Shown here: positions 14,756 through 23,112 of the stretch, piece by piece
Position numbering within the stretch: the stretch's first letter is position 1
Layout of the letters: every line of letters begins with the position of its first letter
Source of the DNA: Streptomyces aureocirculatus
GTDB taxonomy: Bacteria > Actinomycetota > Actinomycetes > Streptomycetales > Streptomycetaceae
Reading direction: 5' to 3'
DNA: 64,000 bases
Assembly: GCF_000720475.1 (NCBI RefSeq)
Contig: NZ_JOAP01000009.1
Coordinates: 62,001 to 126,000 of the forward strand
Made by a program: the position numbers and the translations under genes
Notes under the pieces: model-generated
Seen by the model: only the letters and a program-made list of their open reading frames with translations
What the model was told of the DNA's origin: nothing
The model's database searches: none

Positions 14756-16706
14756 CGCCCTGGGCCGCCGCGTCTCCCGCACCGCCGTCGCCCGCAGGTC
14801 CCGTGGTCTTCCGCGCGCCCTTGAGCAGGACGACCGCCGCCGTCGACACACCGACACCAGCGGCGATCGCGACCAGGTAAAGGAGCGGCTGCCCGATCAG
14901 CGGGACCACGAAGACACCGCCGTGCGGGGCACGCAGGGTGCAGCCGAACGCCATCGACAGGGCGCCGGTGACGGCGCCGCCCGCCATCGAGGCGGGGATG
15001 ACCCGCAGCGGGTCGGCGGCGGCGAACGGAATCGCGCCCTCCGTGATGAAGGAGGCACCCAGGAACCAGGCCGCCTTGCCGTTCTCGCGCTCGGTCCTGG
15101 TGAACAGACGTCCTCGTACGGTGGTGGCGAGGGCCATCGCGAGGGGCGGCACCATGCCCGCCGCCATCGCGGCGGCCATCACCTTCAGGGAGCCGTCCGT
15201 CGGGTGGGCGAGCCCGCCGACGGCGAAGGCGTACGCGACCTTGTTGAGCGGGCCGCCGAGGTCGAAGCACATCATCAGGCCGAGGACGACGCCGAGGATG
15301 ACCGCGTTGGCGCCCGTGAGCCCTTCGAGCCAGTCGGTCAGCGCGCTCTGCAACGAGGCGATGGGCTTGCCGACGACGAGGAACATCAGGAAGCCGACGA
15401 CCGCCGCCGAGATCAGCGGGATCACCACCACCGGCATGAGACCGCGCAGCACGGCCGGGATCCGGACCCGCTGGATCCCGAGGACCACCGCGCCCGCGAG
15501 CAGACCGGCGGCGAGGCCCCCGAGGAAGCCCGCGTCGATGGTGACGGCGACGGAACCGCCGACGAATCCGGGTACGAGGCCGGGGCGGTCGGCCATGCCG
15601 TACGCGATGTAGCCCGCGAGGACCGGGACGAGGAAGGCGAAGGCGAGTCCGCCGGTCTGGAAGAGGAGCGCCGCCCAACTGGTGTGGTCGGTCCACACGA
15701 AGTGCTCGGCCACGGACGGGGCCTTGTCGATCTTCCAGCCGCCGATGGCGAAGCCGAGGGCGATGAGGAGACCGCCCGCCGCCACGAAGGGGACCATGTA
15801 ACTCACGCCCGACATCAGCCACTTGCGCAGCTTGGTGCCGTAACTGTCGCCGCTGTCCCCCGCGCACTCCACCGGGGTCGGGCCCGCGGGGGCCGTGACT
15901 TCGCCGCGGGCCGCCTTCTCCCTTGCCTCCGTGAGGAGTTCGGCGGGGCGGCTGATGGCTGCCTTCACGCCCACGTCGACGGTGGGCTTGCCCGCGAAGC
16001 GGGGCTTCTCCCGTACGGGGACGTCGTGGGCGAGGATCACCGCGTCGGCGGCGGCGATGGTCTCGGGCGTGAGGCGGGTGAAGCCTGCCGAGCCCTGGGT
16101 CTCGGCCGTCAACTCCACGCCCGCCTCGTGGGCCGCCCGCTCCAGGGACTCGGCTGCCATGTAGGTGTGGGCGATGCCCGTGGGGCAGGAGGTGACGGCC
16201 ACCACGCGGAACGGCACGGCGGTTGCCGCCGGGGGGCTTTCCGCCGCGCTCTCGGGGCGCTCACCGCGGATCAGAGCCGCCGCCGACTCCGCGTCCGCTG
16301 CCGTGCGCAGTGCCGAGGTGAACTCTTCGTTCATCAGCTTGCGGGCCAGGGCGGACAGGATCGTCAGGTGGTCGTCGTCGGCGCCCGCGGGGGCGGCTAT
16401 GAGGAAGACGAGGTCGGCGGGGCCGTCGGGGGCGCCGAAGTCGATGCCGTTCGCCGAGCGGCCGAAGGCCAGGGTCGGCTCCGTGACGTGGGCGCTGCGG
16501 CAGTGCGGGATGCCGATGCCGCCGTCGAGCCCCGTCGGCATCTGGGCCTCGCGGGCGGCGACATCGGCGAGGAAACCGTCGAGGTCGGTGACGCGGCCGA
16601 GGTCCACCATGCGGGTGGCCAGGGCGCGGGCCGCGGCTTCCTTGGAGTCGGCGGACCGGTCGAGTTCGAGGTCGACCAGGTCCGCGGTGATCATGGCACT
16701 GCTCAT
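14730..16706 (-). CDS. fruA: PTS fructose-specific EIIABC component
   Basis: A 658-residue membrane protein that imports fructose while phosphorylating it to fructose-1-phosphate. The order is EIIA (1-150, active His68 in GIGIPHCRS), EIIB (165-265, phospho-Cys174 in VTSCPTGIAHTYMAAESL) and EIIC (about 295-630, multiple TM helices). It is last in a fruR-fruK-fruA operon; its ATG follows AGGAG and lies 9 nt after the fruK stop. Expression is expected to be induced by fructose through FruR. Confidence 0.95.
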   Translation of the reverse strand: MSSAMITADLVDLELDRSADSKEAAARALATRMVDLGRVTDLDGFLADVAAREAQMPTGLDGGIGIPHCRSAHVTEPTLAFGRSANGIDFGAPDGPADLVFLIAAPAGADDDHLTILSALARKLMNEEFTSALRTAADAESAAALIRGERPESAAESPPAATAVPFRVVAVTSCPTGIAHTYMAAESLERAAHEAGVELTAETQGSAGFTRLTPETIAAADAVILAHDVPVREKPRFAGKPTVDVGVKAAISRPAELLTEAREKAARGEVTAPAGPTPVECAGDSGDSYGTKLRKWLMSGVSYMVPFVAAGGLLIALGFAIGGWKIDKAPSVAEHFVWTDHTSWAALLFQTGGLAFAFLVPVLAGYIAYGMADRPGLVPGFVGGSVAVTIDAGFLGGLAAGLLAGAVVLGIQRVRIPAVLRGLMPVVVIPLISAAVVGFLMFLVVGKPIASLQSALTDWLEGLTGANAVILGVVLGLMMCFDLGGPLNKVAYAFAVGGLAHPTDGSLKVMAAAMAAGMVPPLAMALATTVRGRLFTRTERENGKAAWFLGASFITEGAIPFAAADPLRVIPASMAGGAVTGALSMAFGCTLRAPHGGVFVVPLIGQPLLYLVAIAAGVGVSTAAVVLLKGARKTTGPAGDGGAGDAAAQGDGPVPVAA

Positions 16707-16715
16707 CGCGGGCTC

Positions 16716-17660
16716 CTACGCGGGTTCTGTCAGGGGGCGGTCGAGGGGGATCTCGGTCGTGCCGGTGACGGTGTCCGGGGACAGGTCGGACGGGGTGGGC
16801 ATGGCACTGCCGGGTAGCTGGACGGCGGCGGCGCCGTGCGCCACGGCCGAGGCGAGGGCGCGCGGTCCGGCGCCGCCCGCGATCAGGAAACCGGCCAGGG
16901 AGCTGTCGCCGGCGCCGACGTTGCTGCGTACGGCGTCGACGCGGGCGGACGCGAAGTGGGTGCCGGAGGCGTCGACGAGGAGCTGGCCGTCGGCGCCGAG
17001 GCTGGCGAGGACGGCGCGGGCACCGCGTTCGCGCAGTTCCTCTGCGGCCTTGACGGCGTCGCCGACGGTGGTGAGGGGACGGCCGACGGCACCGGCGAGC
17101 TCCTCGGCGTTCGGCTTGACGACGTCGGGGCGTTCGGCGAGGGCGGCGAGCAGGGCGGGGCCCGAGGTGTCGAGGGCGATCCGGGCGCCGGCGGCGTGGC
17201 AGCGGGCGACGAGCTCGGCGTACCAGGAGGGGGCGAGGCCGCGCGGGAGGCTGCCGCAGCAGGCGATCCAGTGGGCGTGCGCGGAGTGGGCGCCGACGGC
17301 GTCGAGCAGCGACTCGCTCTCGGCGGGGGTCAGTTCGGGGCCGGGCGCGTTGATCTTCGTGAGGGTGCCGTCCGGTTCGGCGACGGCGATGTTGGAACGG
17401 GTCTGTCCGGCCACGGGGACCGGGGCGACCTCGATGCCCTGCTCGTCGAGGAGCCGGGCGACGAGAGCGCCGGGGGCGCCGCCGAGCGGCAGGACGGCGA
17501 GGGTGCGCACGCCCGCGGCGGCGACGGCCCGGGAGACGTTGACGCCCTTGCCGCCGGGGTCCATGCGCTCGCCGGTGGCGCGGATGACCTCGCCGCGGCC
17601 GAGGGCGGGGACCTCGTAGGTGCGGTCGAGGGAGGGATTGGGGGTGACGGTGAGGATCAT
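16716..17660 (-). CDS. fruK: 1-phosphofructokinase
   Basis: A 314-residue PfkB-family kinase that turns fructose-1-phosphate into fructose-1,6-bisphosphate. It has the N-terminal ILTVTPNPSLDRTYEV and GGKGVNVSRAVAAAG motifs, and the C-terminal ATP/anion-hole signature SNVGAGDSSLAGFL with catalytic Asp. It is the middle gene of fruRKA, 53 nt after fruR and 9 nt before fruA. Confidence 0.95.
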   Translation of the reverse strand: MILTVTPNPSLDRTYEVPALGRGEVIRATGERMDPGGKGVNVSRAVAAAGVRTLAVLPLGGAPGALVARLLDEQGIEVAPVPVAGQTRSNIAVAEPDGTLTKINAPGPELTPAESESLLDAVGAHSAHAHWIACCGSLPRGLAPSWYAELVARCHAAGARIALDTSGPALLAALAERPDVVKPNAEELAGAVGRPLTTVGDAVKAAEELRERGARAVLASLGADGQLLVDASGTHFASARVDAVRSNVGAGDSSLAGFLIAGGAGPRALASAVAHGAAAVQLPGSAMPTPSDLSPDTVTGTTEIPLDRPLTEPA

Positions 17661-17713
17661 CGGCGTGCGTACCCGGGTGTTCCTGTGTTCGTGTGCCGCT
17701 CGGGGGCCGGGGG

Positions 17714-18475
17714 TCATACGCGTACGACCGCCGTGCCCGCGTTCTCGATGGCGGTGGCGTCGGTGTCGGTCAGGCCGGTGTCCGTGATGAGCAGGTCCAC
17801 GTCGGCGAGGTCGGCGAAGCGGGCGAAGTGCTCCTTGCCGTGCTTGGCGGAGTCGGCGAGCAGGACGACCCGGCGGGCGGCGGCGACGGCGGCGCGCTTC
17901 ACGGCGGCCTCGGCCAGGTCGGGGGTGGTCAGGCCGTGGGCGGCGGAGAAGCCGTTGGCGGCGAGGAAGAGCACGTCGGCGCGGATCTCGCCGTAGGCGC
18001 GCAGGGACCAGGCGTCGACGGCGGCGCGCGTACGGTGCCTGACGCGGCCGCCGACCAGGTGGAGCTGGATGCCGGGGTGGTCGGCGAGGCGGGCGGCCGT
18101 GGGGAGGCTGTGGGTGACCGCCGTCAGTTCCGCGTCCAGCGGGAGGGCGGCGGCCAGGCGGGCCACCGTCGAACCCGCGTCGAGGATGACGCTGCCTTCG
18201 GCCGGGAGTTCGGCGAGGGCGGCGCTCGCGATGCGGTCCTTCTCGCCCGCGGCAGTGCTTTCGCGTTCGGCGAGGTCGGGTTCGAAGTCCAGGCGGCCTG
18301 CCGGGATGGCGCCGCCGTGCACCCGGCGGAGGAGGCCCGCGCGGTCCAGGGCCTTCAGGTCGCGGCGGATGGTTTCCGCGGTGACCTGGAACTCGGCGGC
18401 GAGGGAGGGGACGTCTACGCGGCCTCCCTCGCGGGCGAGCCGCAGGATTTCCTGCTGGCGCTCTGGGCCGTACAT
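17714..18475 (-). CDS. fruR: DeoR-family regulator of the fructose operon
   Basis: A 253-residue repressor. The N-terminal DeoR helix-turn-helix (RQQEILRLAREGGRVDVPSLAAEFQVTAETIRRDL) is followed by the DeoR sensor domain with the VTHSLPTAARL, LVGGRVRHRT and DVLFLAANGF motifs. It is expected to sense fructose-1-phosphate and control its own operon. ATG 18475 begins MYGPERQQEILR. Two ACGGGCATC direct repeats 21 bp apart lie about 85-110 bp upstream. Confidence 0.92.
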   Translation of the reverse strand: MYGPERQQEILRLAREGGRVDVPSLAAEFQVTAETIRRDLKALDRAGLLRRVHGGAIPAGRLDFEPDLAERESTAAGEKDRIASAALAELPAEGSVILDAGSTVARLAAALPLDAELTAVTHSLPTAARLADHPGIQLHLVGGRVRHRTRAAVDAWSLRAYGEIRADVLFLAANGFSAAHGLTTPDLAEAAVKRAAVAAARRVVLLADSAKHGKEHFARFADLADVDLLITDTGLTDTDATAIENAGTAVVRV

Positions 18476-18556
18476 GGCTGGGGGCCTCCTGCTTTTCGCC
18501 CGGGTGTGTGGGTCGGGCCCGAGGATACGACGCCTCGATCCCCGAAGTAAACACAT

Positions 18557-18586
18557 ACGGGCATCAGATAAGCATGAACGGGCATC
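18557..18586. promoter_or_regulatory. Direct-repeat operator candidate upstream of fruR
   Basis: ACGGGCATC at 18557-18565 and again at 18578-18586, exactly 21 bp (two helical turns) apart, between the divergent-facing end of the DHA2 gene and fruR. This fits a cooperative binding site for FruR; no experimental consensus is known to me. Confidence 0.45.
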
Positions 18587-18680
18587 GCCAATACGACGAA
18601 ACCCCACCCGTCCCCCGGCCGACCCCTGACTGCGGGGTGAACGGTAGGTGGGTGGGGCGTTCCGTCGCGCGGAGCGGGGG

Positions 18681-20213
18681 TTACGTCAGGGCCGCCTCGC
18701 GGGGCTCCGCGGCCTCCGGGGAGGTCTCCGCGGCGTCCGGGCCTGAGGCCTCCGCCCCTTCGACGTGCTGGGCGGGCCGCTTCGGCAGCGTGAACATCAG
18801 CAGGAAGATGGCGACGAGGATGCCGACGACCCACCACAGCGCGCTCTCGAAGGCGTTCGCGAACTCGGCGGGGACCCGCTGCGGGGCCGCGTCCTCGTCG
18901 ATGACGCCGAAGAACACCACGGAGACCAGGCCGAGCCCGAGCGCGTTGCCCATCTGCGTGACGGTGTTGATCAGGCCTGAGGCCGAACCCGCGTGCTCAC
19001 GCGGGACTTCGGAGAGCACCGCGTCCGTGAGGGGCGCGACGATCAGGCCCATGCCGACGCCCATGACGACCAGCGGGAGCGCCATCTGCCAGGAGGCGAT
19101 CGAGGCGCCGTACCGGTCGGCCTCCCAGATGTAGATCAGCACACCCGCGGCCATGGCCAGGGCCCCGGCCTGCAGCACCTTGCGGCCGAAGCGCGGCACC
19201 AGCTTCTGCACGGAGAGCCCGGCCGCGGCGGACACCGCGATGGAGAACGGGATGCCGGTCGTCCCGGCCCTGAGCGCGGTCCAGCCGAGGCCGACCTGCA
19301 TGTAGAGCGTCCACACCAGGAAGAAGATGCCGAGCGAGATGCCGAACACGGTCTCCACGGCGATGCCGCCGGCGAAGCTCCTCACCTTGAACAGGGACAG
19401 CTCGATGAGCGGGGAGCCGTCCAGCCGCGCCTTGCGCTTCTCGTACGCGACCAGGGCGCCGAAGACGACGACTCCGCCCGCCATCATCACGTACCCCCAC
19501 ACCGGCCAGTCCAGCTCGCGGCCGCGCGTCAGCGGGTAGAGCAGCATGAGCAGGCCCGCCGTGACCAGGACGACGCCGACCAGGTCCAGCTTGCGGGCGC
19601 GCGGGGCCTTGGACTCCTCGATGTACTTGCGGCCGAGCAGCAGTCCGGCGATGCCGACCGGGAGGTTGATGAGGAAGATGGGGCGCCATTCCAGGCCGAG
19701 GATGTTCCACTCCGTCAGGAGCGCGCCGAGCAGCGGCCCGGAGACCGCGCCCAGGCCGACGATCATGCCGAACAGGCCGAAGACCTTGCCGCGTTCGTGT
19801 GCGGGGAAGGTGGCGTGCACGATCGACAGGACCTGCGGCACCATCAGCGCGGCCATCGCGCCCTGGAGGATGCGGGAGGCCACCAGCATCTCCGGGTTCG
19901 CGGCGAAGCCGCAGAGCGCGGAGGCGAGGGTGAAGCCCGCGATGCCGACCAGGAATATCTTCTTGCGGCCGTAGATGTCACCGAGCCGCCCACCGGTGAT
20001 CAGACCGGCACCGAGCGCGAGTGCGTACCCCGCGGTGATCCACTGGATCTGGCTGAACGTGGCCCCCGCGTCCTCCTGGATGGACGGGATCGCGACGTTC
20101 ACGATCGTCACGTCCACCAGGTCCATGAACGCGGCCGTCATCACGATCGCGAGGGCGAACCAGCGCCGCCGGTCCGATCCCTGTGACGCAGGGGTGCTGC
20201 TGGGAGAAGTCAT
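18681..20213 (-). CDS. DHA2 (14-TMS) MFS drug exporter
   Basis: A 510-residue proton-driven exporter of the EmrB/QacA type with about 14 TM helices. Motifs: FMDLVDVTIVNVAIPSIQ in TM1, GGRLGDIYGRKK (motif A), and motif C GMIVGLGAVSGPLLGALL in TM5. The C-terminus is acidic (EASGPDAAETSPEAAEP). It is divergent from a WYL-type regulator with 95 bp between starts, suggesting that regulator controls it. Confidence 0.9.
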   Translation of the reverse strand: MTSPSSTPASQGSDRRRWFALAIVMTAAFMDLVDVTIVNVAIPSIQEDAGATFSQIQWITAGYALALGAGLITGGRLGDIYGRKKIFLVGIAGFTLASALCGFAANPEMLVASRILQGAMAALMVPQVLSIVHATFPAHERGKVFGLFGMIVGLGAVSGPLLGALLTEWNILGLEWRPIFLINLPVGIAGLLLGRKYIEESKAPRARKLDLVGVVLVTAGLLMLLYPLTRGRELDWPVWGYVMMAGGVVVFGALVAYEKRKARLDGSPLIELSLFKVRSFAGGIAVETVFGISLGIFFLVWTLYMQVGLGWTALRAGTTGIPFSIAVSAAAGLSVQKLVPRFGRKVLQAGALAMAAGVLIYIWEADRYGASIASWQMALPLVVMGVGMGLIVAPLTDAVLSEVPREHAGSASGLINTVTQMGNALGLGLVSVVFFGVIDEDAAPQRVPAEFANAFESALWWVVGILVAIFLLMFTLPKRPAQHVEGAEASGPDAAETSPEAAEPREAALT

Positions 20214-20308
20214 GCCGCAAGGCTAGAAGCCATATAGGTCAGATCGTGTCCTAGTTGTACGGCATCCTGGTCGAAGGGAGAGCGACAGGACGACGGCGGG
20301 AGACCCTC

Positions 20309-21334
20309 ATGAGTACGCGTCCAAGCACAAGAACAAGTACGAGAACAAGTACGAGTACGAGTACGGACACACCGGCGCGGCTGTTGCAGTTGCTGTCCTT
20401 GTTGCAGACGCCCCGCGAGTGGCCGGGCGGTGAGCTGGCCGAGCGGCTGAGCGTGTCCCGGCGCACCGTGCGGCGGGACGTCGACCGGCTGCGGGAGCTC
20501 GGCTATCCGGTGCAGGCGACGCAGGGCGCGAGCGGCGGGTACCGGCTCGTCGCCGGGAAGGCGATGCCGCCCCTTGTCCTCGACGACGAGGAGGCCGTGG
20601 CCATCGCCGTGGGGCTGCGGGCCGGGGCCGGGCACGCGGTCGACGGCGTCGAGGAGGCGTCCGTGCGGGCGCTCGCCAAGCTGGAGCAGGTGCTGCCGTC
20701 GCGGCTGCGGCACCGGGTGTCGGCGCTCGGCGCCGCGACGATGTCGCTCGCCGTCGGGGACGGTGTCCGGGTCGCGCCCGAGACGCTGACGGTGATGGCG
20801 TCAGCGACGGCCGGGCACGAGCAACTGCGGTTCGCCTACGAGGCGAAGGACGGGACTCCGTCCCGGCGCCTCGCCGAGCCGCACCGGCTGGTGTCCACGG
20901 GGCGGCGCTGGTATCTGGTCGCGTACGACCTGGAGCGGGAGGACTGGCGCACGTTCCGGGTGGACCGGGTCTCGGAGCCGTTCGCCACGGGGGTGCGGTT
21001 CGCTCCGCGGATGCTGCCCGGGGGCAGCGCGGAGGCGTATGTGCGGCGGAGTGTGCTCGCGCGGCGGCAGGAGTCCGCCGCGTACGAGGTCGACGTGGAG
21101 TTCCAGGCCCCCCTCGACCGGGTGGGTGGCCGTCTTCCTGCCTCACTCGGCGAAGTGGCCGCTACCGGTGACGGGCGCTGCCGTCTGCGGGGAACGGTGA
21201 CCGAGCCCGTGGAGTGGGTGGCGGCGCGGCTCCTCTGGGTGGAGAGCGACTTCACCGTCCACGGGCCGCAGGAACTCATCCTCCGGGTACGGGACCTGGG
21301 CCGCCGCCTGGTCGCGGCTGCGGGCAACGCCTGA
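20309..21334 (+). CDS. HTH/WYL-domain transcriptional regulator (YafY-like)
   Basis: A 341-residue protein. A Thr/Ser/Arg stretch (about 2-19, TRPSTRTSTRTSTSTST) precedes an HTH_11 domain (PGGELAERLSVSRRTVRRDVDRLRELGYPVQA), a WYL ligand-binding domain (RFAYEAKDG...EPHRLVSTGRRWYLVAYDLERE) and a C-terminal WCX extension. WYL domains sense nucleic acid or nucleotide ligands in studied cases. ATG 20309 follows GGGAG by 6 nt. It is divergent from the DHA2 exporter. Confidence 0.88.
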   Translation: MSTRPSTRTSTRTSTSTSTDTPARLLQLLSLLQTPREWPGGELAERLSVSRRTVRRDVDRLRELGYPVQATQGASGGYRLVAGKAMPPLVLDDEEAVAIAVGLRAGAGHAVDGVEEASVRALAKLEQVLPSRLRHRVSALGAATMSLAVGDGVRVAPETLTVMASATAGHEQLRFAYEAKDGTPSRRLAEPHRLVSTGRRWYLVAYDLEREDWRTFRVDRVSEPFATGVRFAPRMLPGGSAEAYVRRSVLARRQESAAYEVDVEFQAPLDRVGGRLPASLGEVAATGDGRCRLRGTVTEPVEWVAARLLWVESDFTVHGPQELILRVRDLGRRLVAAAGNA

Positions 21335-21337
21335 CCC

Positions 21338-21365
21338 CCCGCGCTCCGCGCGGGTATTTTTCCCA
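21338..21365 (+). terminator. Intrinsic terminator after the WYL regulator
   Basis: CCCGCGC-TCC-GCGCGGG is directly followed by TATTTTTCCC, a classic stem plus T-run. Confidence 0.85.
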
Positions 21366-21461
21366 CCCACCCACCCGTTTACCGGCGGCCGAAACCTCGA
21401 CGTCGCCCGACCGCCGCGAGGGCTGAACCCGCCCCCGGGCTACCGCTTCAGCCGGCGACAG

Positions 21462-21502
21462 TTGAAGCCCGTCCGGCGTTTGAGGACGAGGCGCGAAGCG
21501 CC
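21462..21502. repeat. Streptomyces dispersed intergenic repeat
   Basis: The segment around AGCCCGTCCGGCGTTTGAGG, followed by a small GCGC-AAG-GCGC hairpin, resembles a motif scattered in many intergenic regions of Streptomyces chromosomes (recall, not searched). It lies between the WYL regulator and hrdD stops. Confidence 0.55.
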
Positions 21503-21533
21503 GATATCGGTGACCGGAACGGAGAGAACGCCC

Positions 21534-22541
21534 TCAGGCCACCGCATCGAACCCCGTGTCACGAGCCAGCTTCTTCAGCTCAAGCAGCGCATGCTTCTCG
21601 ATCTGCCGAATGCGCTCGCGCGTGAGGCCATGCTCCTTGCCGACCTCCGTCAGCGTGCGCTCCCTGCCGTCCACGATGCCGTACCGCATCTTGATGATGG
21701 AGGCCGTGCGCTGGTCGAGGCGGCCGAGGAGGTCGTCGAGCTCCTCGCTGCGCAGCAGCGTGAGGACGGACTGCTCGGGGGAGACGGCGGAGGTGTCCTC
21801 CAGGAGGTCACCGAACTGGGTCTCGCCCTGGTCGTCCACCGGCATGTTCAGCGAGACCGGGTCGCGGGCCCAGTCGAGGACGTCCACGACGCGCTCCGGC
21901 GTGGAGGCCAGCTCGGTGGCGATCTCCGTGGGCTCGGGCTCACGGCCGTGCTCGCGGTTGAACTCGCGCTGCACACGGCGGATCCGGCCCAGCTCCTCCA
22001 CCAGGTGCACGGGCAGCCGGATGGTGCGGGACTGGTCGGCTATGGAGCGGGTGATGGCCTGGCGGATCCACCACGTCGCGTACGTGGAGAACTTGAAGCC
22101 CTTGGCGTAGTCGAACTTCTCGACGGCGCGGACCAGGCCCGCGTTGCCCTCCTGGATGAGGTCGAGGAGCGGCAGGCCGCTGCGCGGATAGCGCCGGGCG
22201 ACCGCCACGACCAGACGGAGGTTCGAGCGGATGAAGACGTCCTTCGCGCGCTCGCCGTCGGCGACGAGGGCTTCGAGCTCCTCGTGCGAGGCGGAGGCGG
22301 TCGCGTCGGCGCGCTCCACCTGGCCGTCCAGGATCTGCCGGGCGTAGACGCCCGCCTCGATGATCTGGGACAGCTCCACTTCCTTGGCGGCGTCGAGCAG
22401 GGGTGTGCGTGCGATCTCGTCGAGGTACATGCCGACCAGGTCGCGGTCGGCGATCTCGCCGCCTACGGCGCGAACACTGCGTGCCGCGTCGGTCCCGCCG
22501 GTGTCGGCGGACTTACGACGGGCGACGGCACGGGTTGCCAT
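21534..22541 (-). CDS. hrdD: RNA polymerase sigma factor HrdD (group 2 sigma-70)
   Basis: 335 residues. It lacks region 1.1 and begins region 1.2 with DLVGMYLDEIARTPLL. It has region 2 (RSNLRLVVAVARRYPRSGLPLLDLIQEGNAGLVRAVEKFDY, KGFKFSTYATWWIRQAI), region 3 and region 4 (TEVGKEHGLTRERIRQIE). The N-terminus MATRAVARRKSA and overall length fit HrdD of S. coelicolor as I recall it. A SigR-type promoter 119 bp upstream agrees with known SigR control of hrdD. Confidence 0.93.
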   Translation of the reverse strand: MATRAVARRKSADTGGTDAARSVRAVGGEIADRDLVGMYLDEIARTPLLDAAKEVELSQIIEAGVYARQILDGQVERADATASASHEELEALVADGERAKDVFIRSNLRLVVAVARRYPRSGLPLLDLIQEGNAGLVRAVEKFDYAKGFKFSTYATWWIRQAITRSIADQSRTIRLPVHLVEELGRIRRVQREFNREHGREPEPTEIATELASTPERVVDVLDWARDPVSLNMPVDDQGETQFGDLLEDTSAVSPEQSVLTLLRSEELDDLLGRLDQRTASIIKMRYGIVDGRERTLTEVGKEHGLTRERIRQIEKHALLELKKLARDTGFDAVA

Positions 22542-22659
22542 GCGTGCTCCCTTGCGTGGTTGTCACTGGTCGGTCCGGCGTGGACCGGTCCTCGGGCGGT
22601 CCGGGGCTGGACCTGTGGCGGACGGCACACCTTCCCAGGTGCCCTGCATCCGATGGAAA

Positions 22660-22687
22660 CAACGACTGGAATCCGGACAGAATTCCC
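22660..22687 (-). promoter_or_regulatory. SigR-type promoter of hrdD
   Basis: On the minus strand GGGAAT (22687-22682), then exactly 18 bp, then GTTG (22663-22660). This is an exact match to the SigR consensus GGGAAT-N18-GTT(G/T). The leader to the hrdD ATG would be about 110 nt. Confidence 0.75.
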
Positions 22688-23099
22688 AAGCCGCTCTCTC
22701 ATTTTCGTGATCATGCAGTACCCTGTGCGGCTCCACGTGGGGGGCCGCTGCCGTCGGTAAGTACAGAGACGCAGGTCAGGGCGGGAGTCGTGAGTGGTCG
22801 GGTGCCCCTGACATGCAGTGGCAACCCCCTCATATCTGAGACCGCCGTCACAGCCGGTGCCTCGTTCCCGATGGTCCCCCAGGCATCAACCGGGAGAAGT
22901 GCCGCCGTCGACCGCTCTCCCGATCCAGAAGACGGCCCCGAACGCCCGATGGTTGCGCAGCAGTACAAATCCGGCATGCCCAGGAGGCCGGAGGTGCCCT
23001 CTGGTCTCCGAGGACCTGAGGCGTACTCGGGCCAGGGGCCTAGTCCCCCCACCAGGGGTCTAGTCCTCCAGACCGTTACGGCGGGTCACGAGCGCCGCT

Positions 23100-23112
23100 T
23101 AGCGTGCCGCCC
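23100..23112 (+). promoter_or_regulatory. Leaderless -10 box
   Basis: TAGCGT at 23100-23105 lies 7 nt before the ATG of the questin-oxidase-like gene, with no Shine-Dalgarno. A leaderless transcript is likely. Confidence 0.45.

Larger units (their letters stand above)
22542..23112. other. Intergenic region between hrdD and the questin-oxidase-like gene
   Basis: A 571-bp divergent gap. It contains the SigR-type hrdD promoter and, at the other end, the leaderless -10 of the next gene. Two overlapping open frames (22711-23052 on minus, 22403-23116 on plus) have no ribosome-binding site and no family character, so no gene is called. Confidence 0.6.

Noticed and set aside
16716..18554. 612-codon minus frame covering fruK and an off-frame part of fruR
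   Set aside because: The upstream half is Arg/Pro/Gly-rich off-frame DNA of fruR; fruK starts at ATG 17660.
22711..23052. Possible 113-residue minus-strand protein upstream of hrdD
   Set aside because: No ribosome-binding site, no recognisable domain, and it overlaps the likely regulatory region between divergent genes.
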